Below are positions 1 to 10,114 of a stretch of 64,000 nt of DNA, piece by piece. The stretch spans positions 1,240,001-1,304,000 of the forward strand of contig NZ_CP067377.1 in the NCBI RefSeq assembly GCF_019565455.1, written 5' to 3'. The notes under the pieces are model-generated. The model was not told where the DNA came from. It did not search any database and was given only the letters and a program-made list of their open reading frames with translations. A program made the translations under genes and the position numbers. The number at the start of each line of letters is the position of its first letter. The stretch's first letter is position 1. This DNA comes from Flavobacterium oreochromis (GTDB lineage Bacteria > Bacteroidota > Bacteroidia > Flavobacteriales > Flavobacteriaceae).

Positions 1-1
1 A

Positions 2-178
2 TCTGATGGTGGAGATATAACACTAATTAGTATAGAAGATGATAAACTAGTTAAAGTTCGTTTAGAAGGAGCTTGTACAAATTGTAATTTAAGCATTAGT
101 ACATTAAAAGCAGGAGTAGAGACAACCATTAAGAAATATGCGCCACAAATTGAAAGCGTAATTAATGTTAGTCAATAA
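2..178 (+). CDS. NifU-like C-terminal domain protein (5' end outside window)
   Basis: Only the last 58 codons are present, in frame from base 2. The translation holds the NifU C-terminal signature: a GGD start, then G-A-C-x-x-C (GACTNC) followed by S-x-x-T-L-K-x-G-V-E-T-x-I. The CxxC pair binds a labile Fe-S cluster for delivery to apoproteins, so this is a cytoplasmic Fe-S scaffold or carrier (Nfu type). The suf assembly genes lie about 57 kb away at the other end of the window. The N-terminal part, and whether a Nfu-N domain is present, cannot be seen. Confidence 0.85.
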   Translation, partial: SDGGDITLISIEDDKLVKVRLEGACTNCNLSISTLKAGVETTIKKYAPQIESVINVSQ

Positions 179-282
179 ATCTGATACAAGTTAATAGTTT
201 TTGCCTTGATAAATATCATGATTTTTATCTGATATTTAGTAGAACTTTAAACTCTTAATTTCCCTTTTAAAAATTAAATGTA

Positions 283-1341
283 ATGATAGAAACAGATATA
301 CTTATTATAGGAGCAGGACCTACAGGACTTTTTACTGTTTTTGAGGCAGGTTTATTAAAACTTAAGTGTCACTTAATAGACGGTTTACCACAACCAGGAG
401 GTCAATTAACAGAGTTATATCCTAAAAAGCCTATTTTTGATATTCCAGGTTTTCCATCTGTAAATGCAGGTGATTTGGTTGATAACCTAATGGAGCAAAT
501 TAAACAGTTTCAACCTGGTTTCACATTAAATGAGGTGGCTGAAAAGATTCAAAAGTTAGAAGATGGTACTTTTATAGTTACAACTAATAAAGGAACAGAG
601 CACCATGCTAAAGCAGTGGCTATTGCGGGAGGACTAGGTATTTTTGAGCCTAGAAAACCTGTTTTAAAAGATTTAGAATTTTATGAACAAGAAGATAGAG
701 GGATTGAATATTTTGTAAAAGATCCTGAGAAATTTCGTGATAAAAAAATTGTTATTTCTGGAGGTGGTGATTCTGCTCTTGATTGGACTATTTTTCTATC
801 AAATGTAGCTTCAGAAGTAACATTAGTACATCGTCGTAATGAGTTTCGAGGAGCTTTAGACTCTGTTGAAAAAGTACAAGAATTAAAGCAAAAAGGAAAA
901 ATTAAGCTAATTACAGAGGCTGAAGTTTGTGGTTTTAAAGGTTCTGAACGAATTGAATCTGTAGATATTCAAGTAGGAACAGCTAGAATGAATGTAGTTT
1001 GTGATTATTTTATTCCTCTCTTCGGATTAACACCTAAGTTAGGACCTATTGCAAATTGGGGACTTGAAATTGAAAAAAATGCAATCAAAGTAAATAACGC
1101 ATTAGATTATCAAACAAATGTAGAAGGAATTTACGCTATAGGAGATGTGAATATATATCCAGGTAAACTAAAACTTATTTTATGTGGTTTTCATGAAGCA
1201 ACTCTCATGTGTCAGAGTGTTTATAATAAACTAAATCCAGGTAAAAAATACGTCTTAAAATATACAACCGTTTCAGGAATTGACGGTTTTGATGGTTCAA
1301 GAAAAGAAGCTGAAAAAGCCGTTGTGAAAGCAATTCAGTAG
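283..1341 (+). CDS. Thioredoxin-reductase-like ferredoxin--NADP(+) reductase
   Basis: A 352-residue flavoprotein expected to move electrons between ferredoxin and NADP(H) in the cytoplasm. The N-terminal FAD-binding motif GAGPTG is at residues 10-15, followed by a PGGQL segment typical of the family. The second Rossmann fold has SGGGDSALDW near residue 160, and the FAD-closing motif YAIGDVN is near residue 285. There is no CxxC redox pair between the folds, which separates it from true thioredoxin reductases and fits the TrxR-like FNR (YumC) group. The length is normal for that group. It lies about 100 bases after the NifU-like gene, so the two may serve Fe-S/ferredoxin metabolism together. 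A strong terminator follows. Confidence 0.9.
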   Translation: MIETDILIIGAGPTGLFTVFEAGLLKLKCHLIDGLPQPGGQLTELYPKKPIFDIPGFPSVNAGDLVDNLMEQIKQFQPGFTLNEVAEKIQKLEDGTFIVTTNKGTEHHAKAVAIAGGLGIFEPRKPVLKDLEFYEQEDRGIEYFVKDPEKFRDKKIVISGGGDSALDWTIFLSNVASEVTLVHRRNEFRGALDSVEKVQELKQKGKIKLITEAEVCGFKGSERIESVDIQVGTARMNVVCDYFIPLFGLTPKLGPIANWGLEIEKNAIKVNNALDYQTNVEGIYAIGDVNIYPGKLKLILCGFHEATLMCQSVYNKLNPGKKYVLKYTTVSGIDGFDGSRKEAEKAVVKAIQ

Positions 1342-1422
1342 CAAATATTTTAATAAAAAATAGGTAGTGTAATTGTTAGACTGCACTCAAAAGTTTAGAT
1401 AAATTTTATAATTAATCATCAG

Positions 1423-1460
1423 AATAATGAGCCCGATATTGTATCGGGCTCATTATTTTT
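1423..1460 (+). terminator. Rho-independent terminator
   Basis: A perfect 16-bp stem (1423-1438 with 1442-1457, core GAGCCCGATA/TATCGGGCTC) with a three-base loop is followed by T residues. The flanking AATAAT/ATTATT arms make it usable in both directions, which suits its place between the ferredoxin reductase gene and the convergent exporter gene. Confidence 0.9.
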
Positions 1461-1626
1461 AAATTAGACTAGATTTCTTTGTTATCCGTAATAGATTATG
1501 AATTTCTTTTTTCAATTGAATAGTAGAATTATACTTTTTTAAGATAAAATAGTTCAGATTTTAATCACTCAAAGAAGTTTTCAAATAAACAATTCTTATA
1601 CAATGCCTTTGATTTTTAATATCCCC

Positions 1627-2514
1627 TCATTTTTTACTTGCTAGGTATACACCGCTTAATATAATTCCTGTGCTAACTAATTGCATAGGATTTAAGGTTT
1701 CATTATCTAAGATCCCCCAACTTAATGCTATAATTGGAATAAAATAAGTAACAGATGAAGCAAATAGAGGAGATGATATTTGTATAAGTTGATAGTATAA
1801 AATATTTGCAATACCTGTTCCTACCATACCAAGTATTAATATAAATAGTGTGGAATGTATAGTCTTAGTCTCTAAAATAATTTCTCCATATCCATTGTAA
1901 AATAAAATAATAAGAGCAGGGATTAACATTACCGAAAAGTTTCCAGTTGAAATGCTTAGTGGACTAACGTCAGGTAAGTATTTCTTTATTAAGTTTACAT
2001 TTAGAGCATAACAAACAGTAGCAATAACAACTAATAATGCGTGAAAATAATGTGTTTCCTCATTACTCTCTTTTCCAAAATAAACTAAAAATAAACAACC
2101 TATTAGTCCTAGTAATATACCTATGACCTGATTTCTTAGAAAAGTTAAGCCAAAAGCTATAGCTCCTATTAATAAAGTATAAAGAGGTGTTAACGAATTA
2201 AGAACACCGCTAACAGAACTTTTCATTCCAGTTTGCGCATATGCAAAAAGAAATACAGGTAAGCCATTTCCGAATATAGCAGTTAAAATAACATATTTCC
2301 ATTTATACGAAGGGATTTTGAAAAGAGATTTAAAACCAACAACTATTAAAAAGCTAAAAGCAAAAATCAAACGTAAAGCTCCTAACTGATAAGGATTAAG
2401 TCCAACCAGACCTCTTTTTATTAAAATAAACGAACTACCCCATATAAGAGATAGTAAAAACAAAAGAAACCATTTATTGTTTTTGCTTAACATAATGTAA
2501 TTTTTAAAAGCCAA
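1627..2514 (-). CDS. EamA/DMT-family transporter
   Basis: A 295-residue integral membrane protein with about ten hydrophobic helices in two repeats of five, the EamA (DUF6) layout. The first repeat begins with the typical L-x-W-G-S-S-F-x-x-x-K segment. Family members export small metabolites or amino acids, and the substrate cannot be read from sequence. The first ATG is used for the coordinates, but the methionine seven codons later (MLSKNNKWF, base 2493) is an equally good start and leaves a shorter tail before helix 1. It is transcribed convergently with the ferredoxin reductase gene. Confidence 0.85.
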   Translation of the reverse strand: MAFKNYIMLSKNNKWFLLFLLSLIWGSSFILIKRGLVGLNPYQLGALRLIFAFSFLIVVGFKSLFKIPSYKWKYVILTAIFGNGLPVFLFAYAQTGMKSSVSGVLNSLTPLYTLLIGAIAFGLTFLRNQVIGILLGLIGCLFLVYFGKESNEETHYFHALLVVIATVCYALNVNLIKKYLPDVSPLSISTGNFSVMLIPALIILFYNGYGEIILETKTIHSTLFILILGMVGTGIANILYYQLIQISSPLFASSVTYFIPIIALSWGILDNETLNPMQLVSTGIILSGVYLASKK

Positions 2515-2586
2515 AATTCTGCTAATTTTTTTAATTAGACTATTGAAATATATACTTTTGTTCTTAATAATTTTAAAATATTGATT

Positions 2587-2921
2587 ATGAATAAACTATT
2601 TTGTTTAATAACTACAATGCTTATTGTAATTAGTTGTAAAAATACAAATGAAACAATGAATTCAAATTCGGAGTCAAATATTAAAACAGAACAGACCAAA
2701 GCAAAAAAATAACATTAAAGATTAATGGAATGACTTGTGCTATTGGGTGTGCTAAAACCATTGAAAATAAACTCAATGAATTAGATGGTGTTTTAAAAGC
2801 TAAAGTTGATTTTGATTCGAAGTTAGCTACAATTGAATACGATAGTTCTATACATTCAAAACAGTCGTTAATTAAAATTATAGAAAATGTAGCGGATGGT
2901 AAAACATATAAGGTTGAATAA
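2587..2921 (+). pseudogene. HMA-domain lipoprotein, frameshifted as read
   Basis: Two adjoining frames make one protein. The first (2587-2712) encodes a lipoprotein-type signal (MNKLFCLITTMLIVISC) and a polar linker, and ends in an A7 run at 2703-2709. Adding one A joins it to K-I-T-L-K-I-N-G-M-T-C, the start of a heavy-metal-associated domain that continues to 2921. The metal site is C-A-I-G-C (CxxxC) rather than the usual CxxC, a variant seen in Bacteroidota. The protein would bind a soft metal such as copper or mercury at the cell envelope. The reading frame as given is broken. A missing base in the homopolymer is the simplest cause, and a genuine pseudogene is the alternative. Confidence 0.7.
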
Positions 2922-3035
2922 ATAAATAGAGAGTTCTTTTAAAAAAATGTAAAAAAAAATATTTATTTAGAATTATTATATTTCTATTTATTTAGGTTTA
3001 TTTTTTATTCTTTTGTTTGTATTTTGTATTTAAAC

Positions 3036-3065
3036 TTGTTATTTTATTATTTTTTGATAGTTTTG
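3036..3065 (+). promoter_or_regulatory. Bacteroidota-type promoter of the T9SS protease gene
   Basis: TTG at 3036-3038, a 19-base spacer and TAGTTTTG at 3058-3065 match the TTG-N19-TAnnTTTG pattern. The predicted transcript would begin only a few bases before the ATG at 3082. Confidence 0.65.
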
Positions 3066-3081
3066 CGAAAAAAATAATAAA

Positions 3082-6000
3082 ATGAGAAGAAAATTACTAA
3101 ACTTTAGTTTCTTCGCATTTTCATTTTTTAGTTTTGCTCAAGATGGTAACTTTATTACTATCAACGGTAATAGAATAAATTCGATGGACGATTTTAAAAG
3201 TCTGAAGTCTGATTATTCAAAAGAAAAAATGATTTCTGCAAGAAAAAAAAGTACAGATGAATCGGTTCTGATTATTCAGTTTAAAAAAAATTTGAGTAAA
3301 AGTGAACAAAAAAGTTTATCCCAAAAAGGGATTAATTTGTTAAGCTATTTTTCTAATAATGCCTACTATGCTAAATTAGAGCCAGGTTTTTATGAGAAAA
3401 ATATTAATAATACTAATATTAAAACAATTTTTGCAATTAAGCCAGAATATAAAATTGCATCCGAAATTGTTAAAAATGATATCCCAGCTTATGCTAAGGA
3501 TGGAGAATTACTTGATGTAGTAGTTACCTATCATAAAGATGGTAGCAAAAATCAGTTAGATCAAGATTTTCGTAGCATAGGAGTAAAAAACTTTAGAATA
3601 AGTGAAAATTTTAATCAAGTTTTTTGTAAAATATCAAGAGATAAAATTTTAAAACTAGTAGAATTAGGAGTTATTCAAAATGTTGAATTGGCTCCAGCAC
3701 CTGCAGTCTTAGAAAATAATCCAGGTAGAACCTCTCATAAAGTAAATTTACTGTCATCTAATATAAATGGCTTAGGTTATGGATTAACAGGAAAAGGCGT
3801 GAAAATTGGTATTTGGGACGGTAATGTTGAACCTCACAAAGATGCAACAAACAGACTTTTTACTAGAGAGTTTGAATCACCAAGTACACATGGTAGCCAC
3901 GTTTTTGGTACTATGGCAGGGGCGGGTATTATAGATCCTCTTGCAAAAGGAATGGCTCCTAAAGCTACGGTATATGCTTGGAATTTTAATGTTCAATCAA
4001 ACGGGTTAAAGGTATATGAAGAACGATTGTTGTCTGCTGATAATGATGGGATTGAATTAACACAAAATTCTTATGGTAGTCCTCTTGATAAAGGTTATAG
4101 TACTACCAGATATGATGCTTCTGATAGAGGAGATGATGATGTTATGGTTAGAAAAAACTATTTATTAACCATGTATTCTAACGGAAATTCGCAGTCAGCA
4201 AATCCAGCAGGTTCAGGTTTTTATACTTCTACTAAAAACTCCAAAAACGCACTACATGTAGCAGCAAATGATCCTAACGAAAGTATAAGTGATTATAGTA
4301 GTTTTGGTCCTACGGCAGATGGTCGTTTAGTTCCTCAAATCTCTGCTGTAGGTTCAGATGTATATTCTATGAGTTATAATAATTCATATGAAGTAATGAG
4401 TGGTACTTCTATGGCTACACCAGGAGTTACAGGTACAGTAGCCCTTTTATATGAACGTTATAAAAATAAATTTGGACAAAGACCATTAGGATCTCTAATG
4501 AAGGCCATTGTATGTAATACAGCAGATGAGCTAGGAAATATTGGACCAGATTATAAATATGGATACGGGAAAATTAATGGATTACGAGCTGTTCAAGCTA
4601 TTGATGAAAATAGATTTTACACTGGATCTGTAATAAATGGAGCTGATAATCAAAAGACAATTACAGTTCCAGCTGGTACAAAACAACTTAAAGTAATGCT
4701 TTGTTATACAGATTTACCAGGTGTCCCAGGAACAAGTACTATTTTAGTTAATAATTTGGATCTGAAAGTTTTACGTAATGGACAAATTTATTTACCTTGG
4801 ATATTAGATCCTAATCAAGCAAATAATCCAGCAACTAAAGGGGTTGATAATCTAAATAATATTGAACAAGTTACAATTGATAATCCTGAAGCAGGCGATT
4901 ATACAATCATTATTGATGGAAAAAACATTCCTTTAGATTCTCAAGAATTTTCAGTAGTATATGACTATGTAAAACCTGATTTTAAATTAACATATCCTAT
5001 TGGAAATGAAAAATTAATACCAGGAACGAAGGAATTTATTCGTTGGGATTACGTAGGAGATTCAAAACCTTTTATATTAGAATATTCAAATGATGGCGGA
5101 AATAGTTATAAACAAATCGTAGAATTACCCGCTCAAGCAAGAACTTATCTTTGGACAATACCAAATGAAGTAGGGACTAACTTTAAAGTAAGAATTTTAA
5201 GTGGTTCAAAAATAGTTTCTTCTAAACAGGTATTTACTTTAATGCCAAGACCAGTAAATTTTAAATCAGAAACTATTGTCGCTTGTGGTGTTACTAATCA
5301 TAAATTAACTTGGGATGCTATTGCAAATGCTAAATATGAAGTCTTAAAATTAAATTCTAATGGTGAAGATTTTGAAGTAATAGGTGAAACAACTACAAAT
5401 GAATATACTCTTAATAATGTAGTAAATAGTAATGTTTATACTGTTAGAGCAATTAGTTTAACATCTAGTGCTATTTCGGAAAGAGCTATTGCAATTATTA
5501 TTAATTCTTTAGGGGAAAAAGAATTAACGGTTAATACTTTGCCTTATAAAGAAGATTTTGAAACATTAAGCCTTAATAATATTACTTTGACAAGTAATGA
5601 AACAGGTAAAGCTTCTATTGCTTATTGGAGTCCTAAAGAAAGAAATGGAATTGTGTTTTCAGGTAATGGAGTAGCAGGAGCTGTGCCATGGGTTAACTCT
5701 TCTGTATCAGGATTTGGAGGTACATCAACTACAAATGCTTTTAAAGATAATCCAACCTATATCAAAAAAGCTACTTTTTGTGAATTTGATGCAACCTCAC
5801 TTGCAGGTAAGAAAATACGTTTGAAATATGATGTACGCTATGAAAATCCTAATATTTCACTAAATAAGATTTTCTTAAGAGTTTTAGTTAATGGTACAGA
5901 ATTAGTAAGTGATGAAGGGTATAAATTTATTACAGGTGGAATAGGTTCTAGAACACCTATTTATGATTTAAGTCCTTATGCGGGCGGTAAGATAAACCTA

Positions 6001-9000
6001 GTTTTTGAAACCGTTATGGATGATAAAGATGTTAAAGTTGTCTCTAATAGTAAAAAGACAAATACACTTAGCTTAGATAACATAATGCTTTATGAAGCAA
6101 CAAATGATGTAGCGGTTACTTTTGCTAGTACTAATACAACATCACCTTTGTCAACTGCTTCAACCGCTGTAAAGATTTCGGTAAGTCTTTTAAATTATAG
6201 TCCTAATGAAGTCTCTAACATACCTGTATCATACACAATAAATAATGGAGCACCTATTAACGAGGTCGTGCCAGGACCTATTGCGCCTATGGGACGTTTA
6301 AGTTATGATTTTGTAACAACTCAAAACATGAGTGCTTTAGGTAAGTATGATATAAGTGTAAGTGCTAATATGGTAGGAGATACTAATTTAGCTAATAACG
6401 CATATACTTTTAATCGTGTTAATAATGGTAGTGATATTGCAATAAGCCTTAATTCAGATTTAACAAAAGTAACTTATACAACGTGCGATGCTGTATTTAC
6501 AGATGATGGTGGTCGTTTTGGAAATTATGCAAATATTTTAAGCCCAACATCTGCTAAAATAGCTATTTTTAAGCCTGCTGTTGCTGGTAAAAAAGTTAAA
6601 GTTGATTTTACAAATTTTGATTTAGAAGAAGGTTGGGATTATTTAAAAATATACAATGGTCCAAGTAAAAATTCGCCTCTTATTGCCTCTTATTCAGGAA
6701 AATCTATTCCTGCTTCTATAACTTCATCAGCTCCTAATGGAGAATTAACATTTGAATTTGTACCAGATGATGCAGTAGCACAAGGCGGTTGGGTAGCTAA
6801 TATTACATGCGCTGATTATGTTCCTTTTTCAGATGCAGGAATTGTATCTATAACAAAACCCGAAACACTTGGTAAAAAATCAACAGAAGTTGCTGTAACA
6901 GTTATAGTAAAAAATTATTCATCTGATAATAGAGTGAATTTACCTGTTTTTTATCAAATTAATGGAGGTCCTAAAGTAGAAGAAGTTATTGCCTCTATTA
7001 ATGGTTTAGAACAAAAGGAATATACTTTTATTGCTAAAGCAGATTTAACAACTAATCCTGATGAAAATTTTGCATATGTAATTAGTGCAGGAATTAACGA
7101 ATTAGATGCTAATCCAGCTAATAATACAAAAGATAAAAAAGTATATAATAAACATACCCTACCTGGAAATGTAAATACTAATGGTTATGCTATCACCAAT
7201 TTAAATTGGGATAATTTTAATAATGCAAGTGGTGTAACAGGATATTCAAATTTTAAAAATTTATCTATTCCCGTATTTAAAACTAAAGTTTATACACCTA
7301 ATGTTAATATCTCTAAAGCAGATTTGCCTTTAACTCGATCTTTGACATTAAGTACAGGTGTGTTTACACTTATGGTTGTTGATTTAAATAATGATGGAAA
7401 CTTTGGTGATGAATATTATGCAGGGAAATATTGGGTAAATACAGAAGCAACTGAAGCAAATTTTGCTTCTACTAGAAGTACACATTACTTTAAAAATGTT
7501 GCGACTAATACAGTAGGTGTTTCTATTCCATCTGATGTGCCTGTAGGAAATCATCCAGTTCGTTTTATACATATGTTTAGAGATCAAGCAGAATCTTTTA
7601 ACGTAGTATTAGGGCCGACTAAAGATGGCTTAACCACTTCAAGAAATGATTTTGAAATTGAAGAATATACTTTAAATGTTCAAGAACTGCCTGTAGCTGA
7701 TGCTGAGTTAGTTGAAATTATAGATCTACGCCCAAGACTTAATAATACAAGCCTTGTAACAGTTAAAGTAAAAAATAATTCATCAGTTGCTTTAAATAAC
7801 TTTGATATTGCTTATAAAGTTAATAATGGAGTAGAAGTTGTACAAACAATAACAGCACCTATAAATCCTGCTAGTGAAGCTATTGTTTCTTTTACTACTG
7901 AAGCTGATTTAAGAACAGTTCAGGAATATACAATAGAAGCATATACTAAATTACCTGGTGATGAAAATGTTAGTAATGATAAGAAGGTTCTAACAATTAA
8001 GCATGTAGCTCAAAATGCACCAAATAAGGTAGCTAATTTTGATGGTAATGATGATATATTAATTACTAAAACTAATCCTTTATTTGAATTAACTAATGGA
8101 TTTACTTTTGAAACTTGGATTAATCAGAAAGGGCCTTCTTCAAGTTTTGGTAGATTTTTTGATAAAGGAAACATTACTGCGTTTGTAAATAATAATCCAG
8201 GACATTCACTTTATAAAGAAAATAGTTTAATTGTTAGTATAACTAAAGATTCTGGAACATTTGCTTTAAATACAGATACTAATACCATTAAGCTAAATGA
8301 ATGGACTCATATTGCTGTTACAGTAAGTACTACTAATCAATATAAAGTATATATTAATGGGGTTGAGGTTGCTGCAAGACTCGTGTCTGGAACAGTAGGT
8401 CCTGTAAGAGTTAACAATACCTCTCCTTTAGTGATAGGTAATAGTGTTGCTTTAAATAGAGGATTTAATGGAAATATTGATGAAATTAGAGTTTGGAATA
8501 CTGAAAGATCAGCAACAGACATTGCAAATAACCAAAATGTAAAACTCACAGGAAATGAACCAAATTTATTATTTTATCTTCCTGTAGCAGAGTCAGAAGG
8601 AATATTTGCATATGATAAAACAGCTTTAGATAATACAGCTAAAGTGACTAATGCAGAAGTAAACTTTTTTGAAGCTCCTAAATTATTACGTAATTTTAAT
8701 GTAATAGGACAATTAGATAAAGTATATAATGAAGCAGATAAATCGTATACTGTTTATGTCTCTGATACTTTTGATTTGACAAAAACTAGATTTGATTTTG
8801 TAACTAATATGTATTCTAATGCAACCGTTAATAATCTTATCCAAGTTTCAAATGTAACAGAAAATGATGTTCCTACGGAATTTGTATTTACAGTTCAGGG
8901 TACAGGATTAAATGCAGAATTATCTGAAAATTACACGATAAAAATTAAAAAAGGTTTAAATCCAGAATCAAAATTAATTAGTTATAAATTCTTAGCTACA

Positions 9001-9504
9001 GATAATAACGTTTTAGGTAAAAATATAGATACGGTTATTAATGGCGTAAATGTAGTTGGTAATGCAGGAGATGCAAATCTTTCAAATTTGATTGCAACTT
9101 TTGAAACCTCTCCTAACGCTACTCTTTTTGTAGATGGAGTAAAACAATTAAATAATAAAACAATTGCATTAAACTATGATAAACAATTAGTAGTTGTTTG
9201 TGTAGTTGCAGAAAATACATTGTCAAGAACTTATTACGAAATAAGTTTAGAAACAGCTCTTTCTAATAATGATTTTGAAAGTGAAATGATTTCTGTATAT
9301 CCCAATCCAGTAGCTGAAGGTCAGGCAATAACATTAAGCATGGAAGGAGAAGTAGTGATATATGATTTACTAGGTAAAAAAGTCTTAGAATCTAAAGAAA
9401 AAAATAAAATATTAGATTTATCAGGTTTAAAACCAAGTACTTATTTGTTAGAATTAACTACTGATAATAAAAATAAAATACGTAAAAAAATAGTGATTAA
9501 ATAA
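3082..9504 (+). CDS. Giant subtilisin-like (S8) protease with CUB, GEVED, LamG and T9SS sorting domains
   Basis: A 2140-residue secreted protein. A Sec signal peptide (about residues 1-20) is followed by an inhibitor-like propeptide and an S8 peptidase domain with catalytic Asp246 (IWDGN), His270 (THGSH) and Ser443 (SGTSMATP). Downstream, in order, are a C-terminal jelly-roll of the protease, repeated CARDB-like Ig segments (near 1020, 1250 and 1540), a CUB-like domain (about 1130-1240), a GEVED-type domain (about 1430-1520), a LamG/concanavalin-like domain (about 1650-1800) and a final type A sorting domain (VYPNP...K-x-I-V-I-K). The last domain directs export through the type IX system and surface attachment or release. 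A role in degrading external protein is inferred. The gene has its own promoter and is monocistronic. Confidence 0.9.
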   Translation: MRRKLLNFSFFAFSFFSFAQDGNFITINGNRINSMDDFKSLKSDYSKEKMISARKKSTDESVLIIQFKKNLSKSEQKSLSQKGINLLSYFSNNAYYAKLEPGFYEKNINNTNIKTIFAIKPEYKIASEIVKNDIPAYAKDGELLDVVVTYHKDGSKNQLDQDFRSIGVKNFRISENFNQVFCKISRDKILKLVELGVIQNVELAPAPAVLENNPGRTSHKVNLLSSNINGLGYGLTGKGVKIGIWDGNVEPHKDATNRLFTREFESPSTHGSHVFGTMAGAGIIDPLAKGMAPKATVYAWNFNVQSNGLKVYEERLLSADNDGIELTQNSYGSPLDKGYSTTRYDASDRGDDDVMVRKNYLLTMYSNGNSQSANPAGSGFYTSTKNSKNALHVAANDPNESISDYSSFGPTADGRLVPQISAVGSDVYSMSYNNSYEVMSGTSMATPGVTGTVALLYERYKNKFGQRPLGSLMKAIVCNTADELGNIGPDYKYGYGKINGLRAVQAIDENRFYTGSVINGADNQKTITVPAGTKQLKVMLCYTDLPGVPGTSTILVNNLDLKVLRNGQIYLPWILDPNQANNPATKGVDNLNNIEQVTIDNPEAGDYTIIIDGKNIPLDSQEFSVVYDYVKPDFKLTYPIGNEKLIPGTKEFIRWDYVGDSKPFILEYSNDGGNSYKQIVELPAQARTYLWTIPNEVGTNFKVRILSGSKIVSSKQVFTLMPRPVNFKSETIVACGVTNHKLTWDAIANAKYEVLKLNSNGEDFEVIGETTTNEYTLNNVVNSNVYTVRAISLTSSAISERAIAIIINSLGEKELTVNTLPYKEDFETLSLNNITLTSNETGKASIAYWSPKERNGIVFSGNGVAGAVPWVNSSVSGFGGTSTTNAFKDNPTYIKKATFCEFDATSLAGKKIRLKYDVRYENPNISLNKIFLRVLVNGTELVSDEGYKFITGGIGSRTPIYDLSPYAGGKINLVFETVMDDKDVKVVSNSKKTNTLSLDNIMLYEATNDVAVTFASTNTTSPLSTASTAVKISVSLLNYSPNEVSNIPVSYTINNGAPINEVVPGPIAPMGRLSYDFVTTQNMSALGKYDISVSANMVGDTNLANNAYTFNRVNNGSDIAISLNSDLTKVTYTTCDAVFTDDGGRFGNYANILSPTSAKIAIFKPAVAGKKVKVDFTNFDLEEGWDYLKIYNGPSKNSPLIASYSGKSIPASITSSAPNGELTFEFVPDDAVAQGGWVANITCADYVPFSDAGIVSITKPETLGKKSTEVAVTVIVKNYSSDNRVNLPVFYQINGGPKVEEVIASINGLEQKEYTFIAKADLTTNPDENFAYVISAGINELDANPANNTKDKKVYNKHTLPGNVNTNGYAITNLNWDNFNNASGVTGYSNFKNLSIPVFKTKVYTPNVNISKADLPLTRSLTLSTGVFTLMVVDLNNDGNFGDEYYAGKYWVNTEATEANFASTRSTHYFKNVATNTVGVSIPSDVPVGNHPVRFIHMFRDQAESFNVVLGPTKDGLTTSRNDFEIEEYTLNVQELPVADAELVEIIDLRPRLNNTSLVTVKVKNNSSVALNNFDIAYKVNNGVEVVQTITAPINPASEAIVSFTTEADLRTVQEYTIEAYTKLPGDENVSNDKKVLTIKHVAQNAPNKVANFDGNDDILITKTNPLFELTNGFTFETWINQKGPSSSFGRFFDKGNITAFVNNNPGHSLYKENSLIVSITKDSGTFALNTDTNTIKLNEWTHIAVTVSTTNQYKVYINGVEVAARLVSGTVGPVRVNNTSPLVIGNSVALNRGFNGNIDEIRVWNTERSATDIANNQNVKLTGNEPNLLFYLPVAESEGIFAYDKTALDNTAKVTNAEVNFFEAPKLLRNFNVIGQLDKVYNEADKSYTVYVSDTFDLTKTRFDFVTNMYSNATVNNLIQVSNVTENDVPTEFVFTVQGTGLNAELSENYTIKIKKGLNPESKLISYKFLATDNNVLGKNIDTVINGVNVVGNAGDANLSNLIATFETSPNATLFVDGVKQLNNKTIALNYDKQLVVVCVVAENTLSRTYYEISLETALSNNDFESEMISVYPNPVAEGQAITLSMEGEVVIYDLLGKKVLESKEKNKILDLSGLKPSTYLLELTTDNKNKIRKKIVIK

Positions 9505-9526
9505 TTTCTATTGGTTTACAACTAAA

Positions 9527-9655
9527 GAGGTTATCTAAAAAGTAAAAAAACGACACCAAGTTTGTCACTTCAATATTAAGAGGAGTCTCAGAATCAAAAG
9601 ATGAGATTTTATCCTTGGTTGAAGAAATAAGGTGAAGAACTTTTTAGAGGGCCTC
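9527..9655. repeat. Intergenic palindromic element, GAGGCTGTC family (copy 1)
   Basis: Imperfect terminal inverted repeats, GAGGttaTCTAAAAAGT at 9527-9543 and ACTTTTTAGAgggCCTC at 9639-9655, match at 14 of 17 positions. The right end runs into a T tract, so it can also end transcription from the protease gene. Two related elements lie at 16651-16833 and 17490-17673. No ORF is inside. Confidence 0.7.
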
Positions 9656-9707
9656 TTTTTTATTATAAGTTATGCGCTCTTTTAATATACTTTTTATCTT
9701 TGTTCGG

Positions 9708-10103
9708 ATGAAGCAGAATTATCCTAATTACGAAAAATTAAAGAGTAGAACACTCATTGACTATTTATTTACAAATGGAAAATCCGTTTCAAAATATCCT
9801 TTGCGTTTAGTTTTTGTTGAGGTATCTGAATTAAAAAATACTAATACAAGTCTGCAGATAGGAGTATCTGTTTCCAAAAGATATTTTAAAAAAGCTGTAG
9901 ATAGAAATTATTATAAGCGTGTATTAAGAGAAGTATATCGCTTGAATAAACAAGAGTTTTTGCAACCAATTTCTGAAAAAAAATACATAATGATGCTAAT
10001 GTATCAAACTAAAGACCGTTTAGATTTTCATGAAATTAATGATAAGGTGAAAAGGTTATTAATTAAATTTAATGAACAAATAAATAAGCAGGAGTTTAAA
10101 TAA
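9708..10103 (+). CDS. rnpA: Ribonuclease P protein component
   Basis: The small protein cofactor of RNase P, which helps the RNA subunit bind and cleave the 5' leader of precursor tRNAs. The protein has the family pattern: an N-terminal KLKS-x-x-x-I-D-x-L-F-x-x-G-K-S, a K-Y-P-L-R-L strand, and the RNR-like basic helix S-K-R-x-F-K-K-A-V-D-R-N-x-x-K-R-x-x-R-E. The ATG at 9708 (MKQNYPNYEKLKS) is preferred to the in-frame ATG at 9672, because homologues begin just before the KLKS motif. The stop codon overlaps the convergent response regulator gene by 8 bases inside a terminator hairpin. Confidence 0.9.
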   Translation: MKQNYPNYEKLKSRTLIDYLFTNGKSVSKYPLRLVFVEVSELKNTNTSLQIGVSVSKRYFKKAVDRNYYKRVLREVYRLNKQEFLQPISEKKYIMMLMYQTKDRLDFHEINDKVKRLLIKFNEQINKQEFK

Positions 10104-10114
10104 CTCCTGCTTTT
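10086..10114. terminator. Bidirectional terminator overlapping two stop codons
   Basis: AAGCAGGAGTT (10086-10096) pairs with AACTCCTGCTT (10102-10112) and is followed by TTTT. The hairpin spans the 3' ends of both rnpA and the convergent response regulator gene, so the two genes share one compact terminator within coding sequence. Confidence 0.75.

Noticed and set aside
7384..8549. Minus-strand frames inside the large protease
   Set aside because: Shadow frames; the plus-strand frame is continuous over 6.4 kb with recognisable domains.
9695..9702. TATCTTTG as an rnpA promoter
   Set aside because: It ends only 5 bases before the preferred ATG at 9708 and has no -33 TTG, so it would give an essentially leaderless transcript.
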